From NCBI RefSeq assembly GCF_035621475.1, contig NZ_CP141799.1, forward strand, positions 3,894,501 to 3,958,500: a stretch of DNA of 64,000 nt. Reading direction: 5' to 3'. Under the pieces are notes generated by a model that searched no databases, was not told the DNA's origin, and worked only from the letters and a program-made list of their open reading frames with translations. Both the position numbers and the translations under genes were made by a program. Shown here in pieces: positions 35,203 to 43,755 of the stretch. Every line of letters begins with the position of its first letter. Positions within the stretch are counted from its first letter, which is position 1. The DNA is from Pseudomonas paeninsulae (GTDB lineage: Bacteria; Pseudomonadota; Gammaproteobacteria; Pseudomonadales; Pseudomonadaceae).

Positions 35203-36114
35203 ATGTCTTCCCCTACGCCGTTTCCCCGCCACCTCGCCGTACTGCTGCTGGCCTTTCTCGCCTGCATTCTCGCTGGCAACCATATCGCCGCGCGTATCGC
35301 CTTCGACCAAGATGCCGGGGTGCTGCTGGCGGTGCTCTGCCGCTCCGGGGTGACACTGCTGGCGCTCACGGCCTTGGTGCTGTGGCAACGGCAGACCCTG
35401 CGTCCGGGGCCCGGAACCTGGCCTTGGCAGTTGCTGCTAGGGTTACTGATTACGGTGCAGAGCCTCTGCCTGTATTCGGCGGTGGCGCGAATACCGGTGG
35501 CCCTGGCGTTGCTGGTGGCGAATATCTTCCCGATTCTCCTGGCCTTGCTCACCTGGGCGCTCGGAGGTTCGCCGCCGACCAGACGCACGGCCCTGCTGAT
35601 GGCCATGATCCTCTTCGGCCTGCTGTTCGCCCTCGACGTGCCAGCCCGCTTGAGCAGCCATGACAAGGTCGGCAGCGACTGGCTGCTCGGCATCGGTCTG
35701 GCGTTTTCTGCCGCCTGCGCCTTCGCCAGCGCGCTGTGGGTGACCGAACACAAACTGTCGGGCCTACGCGGTTCGCTGCGCAGCATGTTGACCATGCTGG
35801 TAGTGTTCGCCGCAACGCTCACGGCAGGCATCGCCGACCTGATCCCTGGCGGTTTTCAGTCACCCACGAGCACCACCGGCTGGATCGCCCTGGGCGTGCT
35901 GGCCCTGCTCTACTGCACCGGTTTTTCTCTGCTGTTCATCTACATGCCGCGCCTGGACATGGCGCGCAACACCCCGGTGATGAATATCGAGCCGGTGGCA
36001 ACCCTGCTGCTGGGCTGGCTGATCCTCGGCCAGATGCTCAACCAGACGCAGATCATTGGCGGCGCCATAGTGGTCGGCGGCATCGTCCTGCTGACCTATC
36101 GTAAACACGGATAA
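35203..36114 (+). CDS. EamA/DMT-family transporter
   Basis: The 303-aa inner-membrane protein has about ten predicted helices in two EamA halves: residues about 10-140, ending GLLFALDVPARL, and about 160-300, with FASALWVTEHKL, PVMNIEPVATLLLGWLILGQ and IIGGAIVVGGIVLLTY. Family members export amino acids or metabolites, and the substrate here is unknown. The ATG at 35203 begins the first conserved helix. Readings that start further upstream (35017) add unrelated sequence. The ribosome site is weak. Confidence 0.87.
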   Translation: MSSPTPFPRHLAVLLLAFLACILAGNHIAARIAFDQDAGVLLAVLCRSGVTLLALTALVLWQRQTLRPGPGTWPWQLLLGLLITVQSLCLYSAVARIPVALALLVANIFPILLALLTWALGGSPPTRRTALLMAMILFGLLFALDVPARLSSHDKVGSDWLLGIGLAFSAACAFASALWVTEHKLSGLRGSLRSMLTMLVVFAATLTAGIADLIPGGFQSPTSTTGWIALGVLALLYCTGFSLLFIYMPRLDMARNTPVMNIEPVATLLLGWLILGQMLNQTQIIGGAIVVGGIVLLTYRKHG

Positions 36115-36162
36115 GCGCTCGACTCGGCGCCAGCGGCACACACCGACACGGAGGAACACCGC

Positions 36163-36468
36163 ATGCTGTTCAAACAGATCACCGCCAGCCTGACCTTGCT
36201 CGCAGTCCTGACCGGCTGCAGCTCCACCGCTACGCCCGACGCGCCGGGGTCCGGCAAGCCAAGTCACGGCTGCAAAGCCGAAGCGGTGCCGGGCATGCTC
36301 GGCAAGCAGGCCACCGCCGAGCGGATCGAGCGCGCGCGCCAACAGACCGGGGCGCAACGCGTGCGAGTGCTGGCGCCCGGCGATGCCGTGAGCATGGAGC
36401 ATGACCCGCAACGGCTGAACATCGAGATCGACGAGGCCGAGGTGATCCAGCACATCCGCTGCGGTTGA
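36163..36468 (+). CDS. I78-family peptidase inhibitor lipoprotein
   Basis: The 101-aa lipoprotein has lipobox LTGC (MLFKQITASLTLLAVLTGC). The mature part shows the I78 inhibitor pattern: CKAEAVPGMLGKQAT near the start and QRVRVLAPGDAVSMEHDPQRLNIEID at the end. I78 proteins inhibit serine peptidases, and a lipoprotein form would protect the periplasm or cell surface. GGAGG lies nine bases before the ATG. It follows the EamA gene by 48 bases and may be co-transcribed. Confidence 0.85.
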   Translation: MLFKQITASLTLLAVLTGCSSTATPDAPGSGKPSHGCKAEAVPGMLGKQATAERIERARQQTGAQRVRVLAPGDAVSMEHDPQRLNIEIDEAEVIQHIRCG

Positions 36469-36582
36469 GCGGCTGACCCGCGCCTGCCGGCCACGCGCAA
36501 CCGTGAAACCTTCGCTCGGTTAACTAAGCCATCCAGACCGGGCATACTGCTGCACCTGTAATCGAGCCGGTTCCCCGCCCGT

Positions 36583-38121
36583 ATGCGCATCCACGTCAGC
36601 TTTATCGACCGCGTTGGTATCACCCAGGAAGTCCTGGCCCTGCTCGGTGGACGCAATCTCAACCTGGATGCGGTGGAAATGGTGCCGCCGAACGTCTACA
36701 TCGACGCGCCGACCCTGAGCGCCGCGGTGCTCGACGAGCTGCGCGAGGCCCTGTTCAAGGTGCGTGGCGTGCAGGCGGTGACCATCGTCGACATCCTCCC
36801 CGGCCAGCGCCGGCGCCTGCAGCTCGACGCACTGCTCGCGGCGATGACCGACCCGGTGCTGGCGGTGGATGGCGCAGGCAGTGTGCTGCTGGCCAATCCG
36901 GCGCTGATCGCCCTGTGTGGACGTGACGTGGAAGGGCTGTCGCTCGGTGAACTGTTCGTCGATCCGGCCTTGCTGCATGCCCTGCTGGAGCAGCAATTCC
37001 GCCTGCCGCTGCGCGAAGTCACCCTCAACGGCCAGGCGCTGCTGCTGGACGCCACACCGATCAGTGAAGCCGTCGATAGCGGGCAGCGCCGCCTCGCTGG
37101 CGCCTTGCTGACCCTGTATGAGCCAAGCCGCATCGGTGCACGGCTGGCGGCCCTGCACCACGACCATGTCGAAAGCTTCGACTCACTGCTCGGCGAGTCG
37201 CTGCCGATCCGCACCTTGAAGACCCGTGCCCTGCGCGTCGCCAGCCTCGATGCGCCGCTGTTGATCCAGGGCGAAACCGGCACCGGCAAGGAGCTGGTGG
37301 CGCGTGGCTGCCACGCCATCAGCGCGCGCAGTTCAGCGCCCTTCCTGGCGCTGAACTGCGCGGCCTTGCCGGAAAACCTCGCCGAAAGCGAGCTGTTCGG
37401 CTATGCCCCCGGGGCCTTTACCGGGGCCCAACGCGGCGGCAAACCGGGGCTACTGGAACTGGCCAACCAGGGCACGGTGTTTCTCGATGAAATCGGCGAG
37501 ATGTCGCCTTACCTGCAGGCCAAACTGCTGCGTTTTCTCAGTGACGGCACCTTCCGCCGGGTCGGTGGCGAGCGTGAGGTCAAGGTCAATATACGCATCC
37601 TCAGCGCGACCCACCGCGACCTGGAAAAAATGGTCAGCGAAGGCGCTTTCCGCGAAGACCTGTTCTACCGCCTCAATGTGCTCAACCTGGAAGTGCCACC
37701 CCTGCGCGAACGCGGCCAGGACATCCTGCTGCTGGCCCGGCATTTCATGCAGCATGCCTGCAAGCAGATTCAACGCCTGCCCTGCCGTCTGGCGCCAGAC
37801 ACCTACCCGGCACTGCTTGGCAACCGCTGGCCGGGTAACGTGCGCCAGCTGCAGAACGTGATCTTCCGCGCCGCCGCCATCTGCGAAAGCAATCTGGTGC
37901 AGATCGACGATCTGGACATCGCCAGCACCGCCGTAGCCCCCCAACTGCTCGAAGGCGATATCGTCAGCCTGGAAGCTGCCGTGGCCGGTTTCGAGAAAGC
38001 CCTGCTGGAAAAGCTCTACCTCAGCCACCCCTCCAGCCGACAACTGGCGGCGCGCCTGCACACCTCGCACAGTGCCATCGCCATGCGCCTGCGCAAGTAC
38101 GGGATTTCCGGCAAGAGTTGA
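36583..38121 (+). CDS. phhR: PhhR/TyrR-type sigma-54 enhancer-binding regulator
   Basis: PhhR activates phenylalanine and tyrosine catabolism genes (phhA and others) in pseudomonads. The 512-aa protein has an N-terminal ACT domain (1-72, RVGITQEVLALLGGRNLNLD), a PAS domain (about 80-180), and an AAA+ domain with Walker A GETGTGKE (230-237), the sigma-54 contact loop GAFTGA (277-282) and a Walker B region GTVFLDEIGE. A Fis-like HTH lies at the C-terminus (SRQLAARLHTSHSAIAMRL). The N-terminus MRIHVSFIDRVGITQE matches my memory of PhhR rather than the glycine regulator GcsR. No phhA lies next to it, which is unusual. Confidence 0.82.
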   Translation: MRIHVSFIDRVGITQEVLALLGGRNLNLDAVEMVPPNVYIDAPTLSAAVLDELREALFKVRGVQAVTIVDILPGQRRRLQLDALLAAMTDPVLAVDGAGSVLLANPALIALCGRDVEGLSLGELFVDPALLHALLEQQFRLPLREVTLNGQALLLDATPISEAVDSGQRRLAGALLTLYEPSRIGARLAALHHDHVESFDSLLGESLPIRTLKTRALRVASLDAPLLIQGETGTGKELVARGCHAISARSSAPFLALNCAALPENLAESELFGYAPGAFTGAQRGGKPGLLELANQGTVFLDEIGEMSPYLQAKLLRFLSDGTFRRVGGEREVKVNIRILSATHRDLEKMVSEGAFREDLFYRLNVLNLEVPPLRERGQDILLLARHFMQHACKQIQRLPCRLAPDTYPALLGNRWPGNVRQLQNVIFRAAAICESNLVQIDDLDIASTAVAPQLLEGDIVSLEAAVAGFEKALLEKLYLSHPSSRQLAARLHTSHSAIAMRLRKYGISGKS

Positions 38122-38135
38122 GGGTTGAGTAAGCC

Positions 38136-38176
38136 CTTCGCGGCTAAAGCGGAGCGCCGCCCGGCCGCTCCCACGG
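38136..38176. repeat. REP-like intergenic element
   Basis: CTTCGCGGCTAAAGCGGAG and CCGCTCCCACGGG are halves of a typical Pseudomonas REP element. It lies between the convergent phhR and crotonase genes. Confidence 0.55.
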
Positions 38177-38185
38177 GTACGAGCA

Positions 38186-38953
38186 TCAGAACGCGCCGTG
38201 ACGGCCCTGCCCCGCCTTGAAACGCTGCGCGCCGGCCTGGATTTCGCCGCTGTCGACCACGGCCAGGCCGCCGCGAAATTCGTTGGCGATGGCTGCCTCG
38301 AAGGGCAGGTTCCACTGCGCATAGGCGCTGGCGCGGTCGGCCAGCAGGCAGTGCTGCGGGAAGTCGGCGATCTGCAGGGCCAGTTGCTGGGCGGCGGCCA
38401 ATGCCGTACCGGTCGGAACGACACGGTTGACCAGGCCGATGGCCAGCGCTTCCTCGGCCAATACCGCACGGCCGGTGAGGATCAGGTCCAACGCGCGGCC
38501 CTGGCCGATGATCCGTGGCAGGCGCACGGTGCCGCCGTCGATCAGCGGCACGCCGAAGCGTCGGCAGAACACCCCGAGCACGGCGTCATCGGCCATCACC
38601 CGCAGGTCGGCGAGCAGCGCCAGTTCCAGGCCGCCGGCCACCGCATGGCCTTCGATGGCGGCGATCAGCGGTTTGCTCAGTTGCATGCGGCTCGGGCCCA
38701 TGGGGCCGTCGCCCTCAGGCTCCAGGCGATTGGCGCGCGCGCCGCCTGCAGCCACCGCGCCCAGATCGGCACCGGCGCAGAAGGTCCCACCAGCGCCGGT
38801 AAGCACGGCGACCCGCGCCTGCGGGTCCGCCTCGAATGCACGCAACGCCGCGGCCAAGGCCTCGGCGGTCGGCCGGTCGACGGCGTTACGCACCGGCGCA
38901 CGGTCGATGATCAGGGTGGTGACCGGGCCGTTGTTCTCGACGATAACGCTCAT
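38186..38953 (-). CDS. Enoyl-CoA hydratase/isomerase (crotonase) family protein
   Basis: The 255-aa crotonase-fold enzyme has the oxyanion-hole segments GTFCAGADLGAVA and AIEGHAVAGGLELALLADLR. The following loop is VLGVFCRRFGVPLIDGGTVRLPRIIG. The catalytic Glu in GGLELAL and the region after it (FCRRFGVPL) leave the exact reaction open: hydratase or isomerase. The start at 38953 has GGAGA nine bases upstream. It lies some 200 bases downstream of an SDR gene on the same strand, separated by a hairpin, and both look like acyl-CoA metabolism genes. Confidence 0.85.
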   Translation of the reverse strand: MSVIVENNGPVTTLIIDRAPVRNAVDRPTAEALAAALRAFEADPQARVAVLTGAGGTFCAGADLGAVAAGGARANRLEPEGDGPMGPSRMQLSKPLIAAIEGHAVAGGLELALLADLRVMADDAVLGVFCRRFGVPLIDGGTVRLPRIIGQGRALDLILTGRAVLAEEALAIGLVNRVVPTGTALAAAQQLALQIADFPQHCLLADRASAYAQWNLPFEAAIANEFRGGLAVVDSGEIQAGAQRFKAGQGRHGAF

Positions 38954-39072
38954 GAACAAATCTCCGTTTTCAAGGAAAACCATAGGCGCGGGCCACGCCC
39001 GCGATGCGCTTAGCCATGGCCACTTTTAGCGGGCACGGGACTGAGGCGTCGCTCCCGCGTTCCTAAATGCCA

Positions 39073-39095
39073 AAGGCCGGCATTTAGCCGGCCTT
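39073..39095 (-). terminator. Hairpin after the SDR gene
   Basis: A perfect 9-bp stem, AAGGCCGGC and GCCGGCCTT, encloses ATTTA. On the minus strand it is followed by TTTGGC, only a short T run. Confidence 0.6.
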
Positions 39096-39159
39096 CACCT
39101 TAGAACTCCGCGTGAGGAAAATCAGCCCTTTGGCCGAATCCCCCGCCAGGCTGCCGCGA

Positions 39160-40071
39160 TCAGGAGGTGTATTGCTGCAAATGCTTCATCATCGCCTGCA
39201 AGGCCTCGATGGTGTCGGCCGGGTGCACCGCGTCGTCGAAGTCGCAGATTTGCTGCCAATGATCGGCCACGTCTTCCGGGCTGAAGCCGGCACGCGGGTC
39301 GAATCCGGTGCCCAGGCTGCGCTCCCAGCGCGTCTTGCCGATCCAGCCGCCGCCGACCTCGAACAGGCCAGAGGTTTCTGCGCAGGCCTGGCTAGCCAGG
39401 TAAACCACCAGCGGGCTGACCAGTTCGGGCTTGAGTTGCTCGAATATCTGCGGCGGGATCAGCCCTTCGGTCATGCGCGTACCGCCAGTGGGGGCGATGG
39501 CGTTGACCAGGATGTTGTTCTTGCGCCCTTCGATGGCCAGGGTGCGGGTCAGGCCATACAGACCGAGCTTGGCCATGCCGTAGTTGGCCTGGCCGAAGTT
39601 GCCGTAGATGCCGGAAGTGGAGGCGGTGAAGATCACCCGGCCATAACCCTGCTCGCGCATGTGCGGCCAGGCGGCGCGGGTCACCTTGTAGGCGCCCTCG
39701 ACGTGGACCTTGTAGACCAGATCCCAGTCGGCGTCGTCCATCTTGTGGAAGGTCTTGTCACGCAGGATGCCGGCGTTGTTGACCACCACATCGATACGGC
39801 CAAAGGCCTCCAGGGCGTGCTGAACGATCTTCTCGCCATCGGTCACCGAGTCATGATTGGCCACCGCGGTGCCGCCGGCGGCGCGGATTTCCTCGACCAC
39901 CTTGGCGGCGGCCGATGCGTTGGCGCCTTCGCCATGCGTGCTACCACCGAGATCATTGACCACCACCTTGGCGCCATGTTTGGCAAACAGCAGGGCATGG
40001 GCGCGACCCAGGCCACCACCGGCACCGGTGACGATCACGACTTGGTCTTGAAAACTAATGGCTTCGCTCAT
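39160..40071 (-). CDS. SDR-family (3R)-hydroxyacyl-CoA dehydrogenase-like protein
   Basis: The 303-aa short-chain dehydrogenase has the NAD-binding motif VTGAGGGLGRAHALLFAKHG, VVNDLGG, NNAGILRD and the catalytic S/Y/K as STSGIYGNFGQANYGMAKLG. The N-terminal pattern VVVNDLGGSTHGEG plus a C-terminal extension (GGWIGKTRWERSLG, PEDVADHWQQI) is typical of the dehydrogenase half of peroxisomal-type multifunctional enzyme 2 (HSD17B4). That suggests 3-hydroxyacyl-CoA oxidation. AAGGAG lies eight bases before the ATG at 40071. Confidence 0.87.
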   Translation of the reverse strand: MSEAISFQDQVVIVTGAGGGLGRAHALLFAKHGAKVVVNDLGGSTHGEGANASAAAKVVEEIRAAGGTAVANHDSVTDGEKIVQHALEAFGRIDVVVNNAGILRDKTFHKMDDADWDLVYKVHVEGAYKVTRAAWPHMREQGYGRVIFTASTSGIYGNFGQANYGMAKLGLYGLTRTLAIEGRKNNILVNAIAPTGGTRMTEGLIPPQIFEQLKPELVSPLVVYLASQACAETSGLFEVGGGWIGKTRWERSLGTGFDPRAGFSPEDVADHWQQICDFDDAVHPADTIEALQAMMKHLQQYTS

Positions 40072-40180
40072 GAAGTGAGCTCCTTGGCAGGTTGGCAATG
40101 ATCCAAGTGTCCAGCAGGCGCGTGCTGGTCACAATAAAGACGCCCACAGCTGAATGGTGCTCGATAAGGCTGCGGGATGA

Positions 40181-40711
40181 TTAAGCCCTCCGGATCAAAC
40201 TCAGGTGGTTATATAGGTGCAGCACATGGGCCTGGGCATAGTCGGCATGGCTCAGAACGCCGTAGGCAAAGTGCGGCTGCAACTCGCCCTGGTAGCTGGC
40301 GAAGTCGGCGAACGCCTGCTGCAGCCGCTCCAGCGCCAGCACCTGGGTGGCCGGTTCGCTCAGCGGCGCAGCGCCAGGAATGGCCTCATCCAGTGGGTGA
40401 CGCATGGCCCCACGCGCGGCGAATACACTGAACGCCAGCGGCCCGACGCTATGGCGGAACCAGGCGGGCTTAAGTTCGGGGTAACCGCTGATGGAAGACT
40501 CGATGCTTTGCGCGCAGTGGTTGAACACCTCGGCCGGGCTCCAGCCCTTGAGGCTGACCAGCTGCTTATCCCGCAGACCGCTCACTAGCTGCTGCGCGCC
40601 TTGCAAGCTGAGCGGCCCTGGCGCTTCGCCGGCCGGCAAAGCCCAGTAGCCTGCCCCGACGCCCGCCACGCCAGTCAATGCCGCGAATTTAACCAGCTGT
40701 CGTCTGTTCAT
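40181..40711 (-). CDS. DUF1569 protein with Tat-like signal
   Basis: The 176-aa protein begins MNRRQLVKFAALTGVAGVGAGYWAL, a Tat-type signal (RR followed by a hydrophobic stretch). DUF1569 belongs to the DinB-like four-helix fold. Supporting segments are LVSLKGWSPAEVFNHCAQSIESSI and YGVLSHADYAQAHVLHLYNHL, whose His residues fit a metal site. The start at 40711 overlaps the end of the MEST-like hydrolase by 23 bases, so they share an operon with the class II aldolase. Function unknown. Confidence 0.78.
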   Translation of the reverse strand: MNRRQLVKFAALTGVAGVGAGYWALPAGEAPGPLSLQGAQQLVSGLRDKQLVSLKGWSPAEVFNHCAQSIESSISGYPELKPAWFRHSVGPLAFSVFAARGAMRHPLDEAIPGAAPLSEPATQVLALERLQQAFADFASYQGELQPHFAYGVLSHADYAQAHVLHLYNHLSLIRRA

Positions 40712-41600
40712 TACGGCAAGCCAAAGCCTGGCGAAAGGCCAGATAGTGTTGCAAGACCAAGGCCGGCGCCTCGGTTTGCGGGTAATGGCCGATGCCGTCA
40801 AGCAACACAGTGTCGGGCGCCGGGATCAGTTCGCGGTAACGTGCCAGCATATGCGCCCCGGAGATCGGGTCGGCAGCGCCGTCGATCAACCGCAACGGCA
40901 CCCCGCCACGCTGCATGGCCTTGACCCAGCGCTCACGCTGCACCCGGCGCTCAGGCATATAGCGAATCAGCCGGTGCATCACACCGGGCCCATCGTTGTG
41001 GCTGATCAGGCTCCAGAAGTCATCCAACTCATCGACACTCGGCTGGGTCTGCGGACCGAACACCTTGGCGAAACTGGCCGCCAGCTTCTGCCGACTGAAC
41101 AGCCGACCGATCAACGCCCCGATGGGGCTGAGCAGGAGTTTCTGCACCAGCACCGGGTGATGGGTTTCCGGAAACAGGCCACCATTGAGGAACACGCAAC
41201 TGGCCAGCTGTAGGCGGCTCTCATGGTGCCTTGCGAGCAATTCCTGGGCGACGCTGTCGCCATAGTCATGCGCCAGCACATGCACCGGCGCCTGAATGCC
41301 CAGGTGCGCCAGCAGCGCCTGCTGCAGGTCGGCCTGCTCCAGCAGGCTGTAAGCATGCCCGCGCGGTTTGGCCGAATCACCGAAACCGAGCATGTCGCAG
41401 GCGATCAGGCGGTAATCCTGGCTCAGCGGCGTCCACAGGTAGTGCCAATCCCAACTGGCGGTGGGAAAGCCATGGATCAGCAGCAAGGGCTCGGCGGTTG
41501 CCGCGCCCGCCGTCCAATAGCGCATGGCATGGCCGCGAAACTCGAAGGGCAGGCCCTCGGCGCGCCAATCCGCCAGGGCAATGCCGGGCAGTGCAGTCAT
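40689..41600 (-). CDS. MEST-like alpha/beta hydrolase (Asp nucleophile)
   Basis: The 303-aa alpha/beta-fold protein resembles, from memory, the vertebrate MEST/PEG1 protein over most of its length: HDYGDSVAQELLARH, NGGLFPETHHPVLVQKLL, FGPQTQPSVDEL, RERWVKAM and GIGHYPQTEAPALV. The nucleophile elbow reads AHDYGDS, placing Asp where most hydrolases have Ser. This is as in haloalkane dehalogenases and epoxide hydrolases. The oxyanion segment is IHGFPTASWDWHYL, and the catalytic His is in GIGHYP. Substrate unknown. The ATG overlaps the stop of the class II aldolase gene by four bases. Confidence 0.83.
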   Translation of the reverse strand: MTALPGIALADWRAEGLPFEFRGHAMRYWTAGAATAEPLLLIHGFPTASWDWHYLWTPLSQDYRLIACDMLGFGDSAKPRGHAYSLLEQADLQQALLAHLGIQAPVHVLAHDYGDSVAQELLARHHESRLQLASCVFLNGGLFPETHHPVLVQKLLLSPIGALIGRLFSRQKLAASFAKVFGPQTQPSVDELDDFWSLISHNDGPGVMHRLIRYMPERRVQRERWVKAMQRGGVPLRLIDGAADPISGAHMLARYRELIPAPDTVLLDGIGHYPQTEAPALVLQHYLAFRQALACRNEQTTAG

Positions 41601-42379
41601 TCGGCATAGCCCGGCATCTGCTGGTCGAGCTTGCGCAGCAGGGCCGGCCAGGGCAGCGCGCCGCCCATGCCCTGCGGACTTCTCATCACCCCGGCGAGCA
41701 TCGCCTTGGCGCCATCGAGAATCTGCTGGGGGATGTGGATCAACTCGGCGCCGCCACTCTGCGCCATCACCTGGATTTCGCAGGCGCGCTGCAGGGTGAA
41801 CATCATCAGGAAGGCATCGGCGATGCTGCCGGCGGCGCTGAGCAGGCCGTGATTGGGCAGGATCATAAAGTTCTTGTCGCCCAGATCGGCCTGCAGTCGG
41901 GCCTTCTCGTCGTGGTTCAGCGCCACCCCCTCGTAGCCGTGATAGGCCAGGCTGGAGAGAACGAACAACGACTGCTGCGACAGCGGCAGCAGGCCTTGCT
42001 TCTGTGCCGACACGGCGATCCCGGCGGCCGTGTGGATGTGCAGCACGCAGGCCACGTCGTGGCGCACCTCGTGCACGGCGCTATGGATGGTGTAGCCGGC
42101 CGGATTGATATTGAAGGGACTGTCCATCAGCTTGTTGCCGGCCAGGTCGATCTTCACCAGGCTGGAGGCGCTGATCTCATGGAACATCAGGCCGAAGGGG
42201 TTGATCAGGAACTCGTCGCTGCCCGGCACCTTGGCCGAGATGTGGGTGAATATCAGGTCGTCCCAGCCATACAGGGCGATCAGCCGGTAGCAGGCAGCCA
42301 GATCGACGCGGGTCTGCCATTCGGCGGCGGACACCTGGTCCTTGAGGTTCGGAGTCGGCAGAACTTGAGCAGCGGTCAT
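41597..42379 (-). CDS. Class II aldolase/adducin family protein
   Basis: The 260-aa protein of the class II aldolase/adducin fold includes sugar-phosphate aldolases and decarboxylases. The metal-binding His are visible in VLHIHTAAGIAVSA and in NHGLLSAAG. The N-terminal LIALYGWDDLIFTHISAKVPG is characteristic. No active-site detail identifies the substrate. The ATG at 42379 has GAGG eight bases upstream. It is the first gene of the three-gene operon with the MEST-like hydrolase and DUF1569. Confidence 0.85.
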   Translation of the reverse strand: MTAAQVLPTPNLKDQVSAAEWQTRVDLAACYRLIALYGWDDLIFTHISAKVPGSDEFLINPFGLMFHEISASSLVKIDLAGNKLMDSPFNINPAGYTIHSAVHEVRHDVACVLHIHTAAGIAVSAQKQGLLPLSQQSLFVLSSLAYHGYEGVALNHDEKARLQADLGDKNFMILPNHGLLSAAGSIADAFLMMFTLQRACEIQVMAQSGGAELIHIPQQILDGAKAMLAGVMRSPQGMGGALPWPALLRKLDQQMPGYAE

Positions 42380-42499
42380 GGCATACACCTCGGCACTTGT
42401 TGTTATCAGTGCCAAGGAGTCTAGCGAGAGATGCGGCAAACGTGAGTTGCCCTGGCAGCCAGCTTAGTGACCGAGCGAGCCTTGTTTGCTACAGGGCGA

Positions 42500-42662
42500 T
42501 CCAGGCGGTGTTCCGCTTAGAGCGCAGCGACAATCCACCGCTTTTTTCGCCCCGCGCCGACTATCCACGGCGTACTGCCTGCGGGTAGGGCGGCTCGGGC
42601 GGCGATCCGTTCGGAGCGAAGCGACAACCCGCCAGCTTTTGCGCAGAGCCGATCAACGCATG
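42500..42662. repeat. Degenerate intergenic direct repeats
   Basis: Two related blocks occur: GGCGGTGTTCCGCTTAGAGCG (42507, split by wording) and GGCGGCGATCCGTTCGGAGCG (42600). Each is followed by CAGCGACAATCC or AAGCGACAACCC and CGC-rich tails. They fill the 296-base gap between the aldolase operon and the flavodoxin gene, which holds no gene. Confidence 0.5.
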
Positions 42663-42675
42663 CGCGCGGACTGCA

Positions 42676-43128
42676 TCAGGCCTGCAGCGTTGCCATGAAC
42701 TCGGCCAGCCAAGGCTCGGCGTCGCTTTCCGGAGTGACGCTTTCGCTGCTGTCCAGACGCAACATCGGCTGCACCTCGCGAATACCCAGTTCGGCGTACA
42801 ACTCGCGAACCAGCTCGCCACCACCACAGAAGGTGTCGCCGTAGCTGGAGTCACCCAGGGCAATCACCCCGCCGGGCAGGCCGCTCCACGCGGGCAGATG
42901 ATCGCGGATGGCGAAATACAAAGGCTGCAGGTTATCCGGCAGCTCGCCCATGCCGGTGGTCGAGGTCACCGCCAGAAAGGCTTCGGGGGCAAACGCCTGG
43001 ACATCGGCCAGGCTGGCGCGCGGGTTGTGCCAGGCGTCGAAACCGGCATTTTTCAACAGTTGCTCGGCATGCCGGGCGACTTCCTCGGCAGTGCCATAGA
43101 CCGAACCGGAAAGGATGGCGACTTTCAT
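42676..43128 (-). CDS. MioC-like flavodoxin
   Basis: The 150-aa single-domain flavodoxin has the FMN phosphate loop GSVYGTAEEVA at residues 8-18, STTGMGELPDNLQP as the ring-binding loop and ALGDSSYGDTFCGGG as the third. The length and sequence fit the short MioC/YqcA type. It could supply electrons to unknown reductases. The ATG at 43128 has GGAG six bases upstream. It is divergent from the LOV gene with 112 bases between them. Confidence 0.88.
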   Translation of the reverse strand: MKVAILSGSVYGTAEEVARHAEQLLKNAGFDAWHNPRASLADVQAFAPEAFLAVTSTTGMGELPDNLQPLYFAIRDHLPAWSGLPGGVIALGDSSYGDTFCGGGELVRELYAELGIREVQPMLRLDSSESVTPESDAEPWLAEFMATLQA

Positions 43129-43240
43129 AAATAACTCCGAAACATGCAGAACACAGTCTGAAACGGCGGGCATTATGCCGCAAGTAGACAGCGCGGCCGG
43201 ATGTTTTAGAATGCAGCAGACAGAGCCCAGGAATCACCTC

Positions 43241-43699
43241 ATGATCAACGCCAAACTGCTGCAACTGGTGATCGACGCCTCGAACGACGGCATTGTGGTT
43301 GCCGAGCAAGAGGGCGATGACAACATCCTCATCTATGCCAACCCCGCCTTTGAAAGGCTCACCGGTTATGCCAGCGAAGAGATCCTCTATCAGGATTGCC
43401 GCTTCCTGCAGGCCAGCGACCGTGACCAGCCTGGTCTGGCCGTCATCCGCGAAGCGGTGAACACCCGCCAACCCTGCCGGCAGATCATCCGCAATTACCG
43501 CAAGGACGGCAGCGCCTTCTGGAACGAACTGTCGATCACCCCGGTGTTCAACGAAGCTGATCAGCTGACCTACTTCATCGGCATCCAGAAAAATGTCACC
43601 GAGCAAGTACAAACCCAGGAACGGGTCAAGGAACTGGAAACCGAACTGGCGACTGTGCGCGCGGCACTGGCACAGCTAAAAGACCGACCACTGGTATAA
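43241..43699 (+). CDS. Short LOV blue-light photoreceptor (PpSB1/PpSB2-LOV type)
   Basis: The 152-aa protein is a single LOV (PAS) domain with short helical caps and no effector. The photoactive cysteine is Cys53 in YQDCRFLQ, which forms the FMN adduct under blue light, and Gln116 (YFIGIQKN) is the conserved flavin-contacting glutamine. Numbering and sequence match my memory of the P. putida short LOV proteins. Arg61 (SDRDQ) is kept, but residue 66 is Leu where the slow-cycling PpSB1-LOV has Arg. The C-terminal helix (VTEQVQTQERVKELETELATV) is a likely dimerising coiled coil. In P. putida such proteins work with class II LitR/MerR regulators, and one is encoded nearby (44624-45577). Confidence 0.92.
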   Translation: MINAKLLQLVIDASNDGIVVAEQEGDDNILIYANPAFERLTGYASEEILYQDCRFLQASDRDQPGLAVIREAVNTRQPCRQIIRNYRKDGSAFWNELSITPVFNEADQLTYFIGIQKNVTEQVQTQERVKELETELATVRAALAQLKDRPLV

Positions 43700-43755
43700 A
43701 CCAATAGCGAACTATGCTGTCTTAAAGGGTTCAAGCCTTCGCGCAGAGTTCGACC

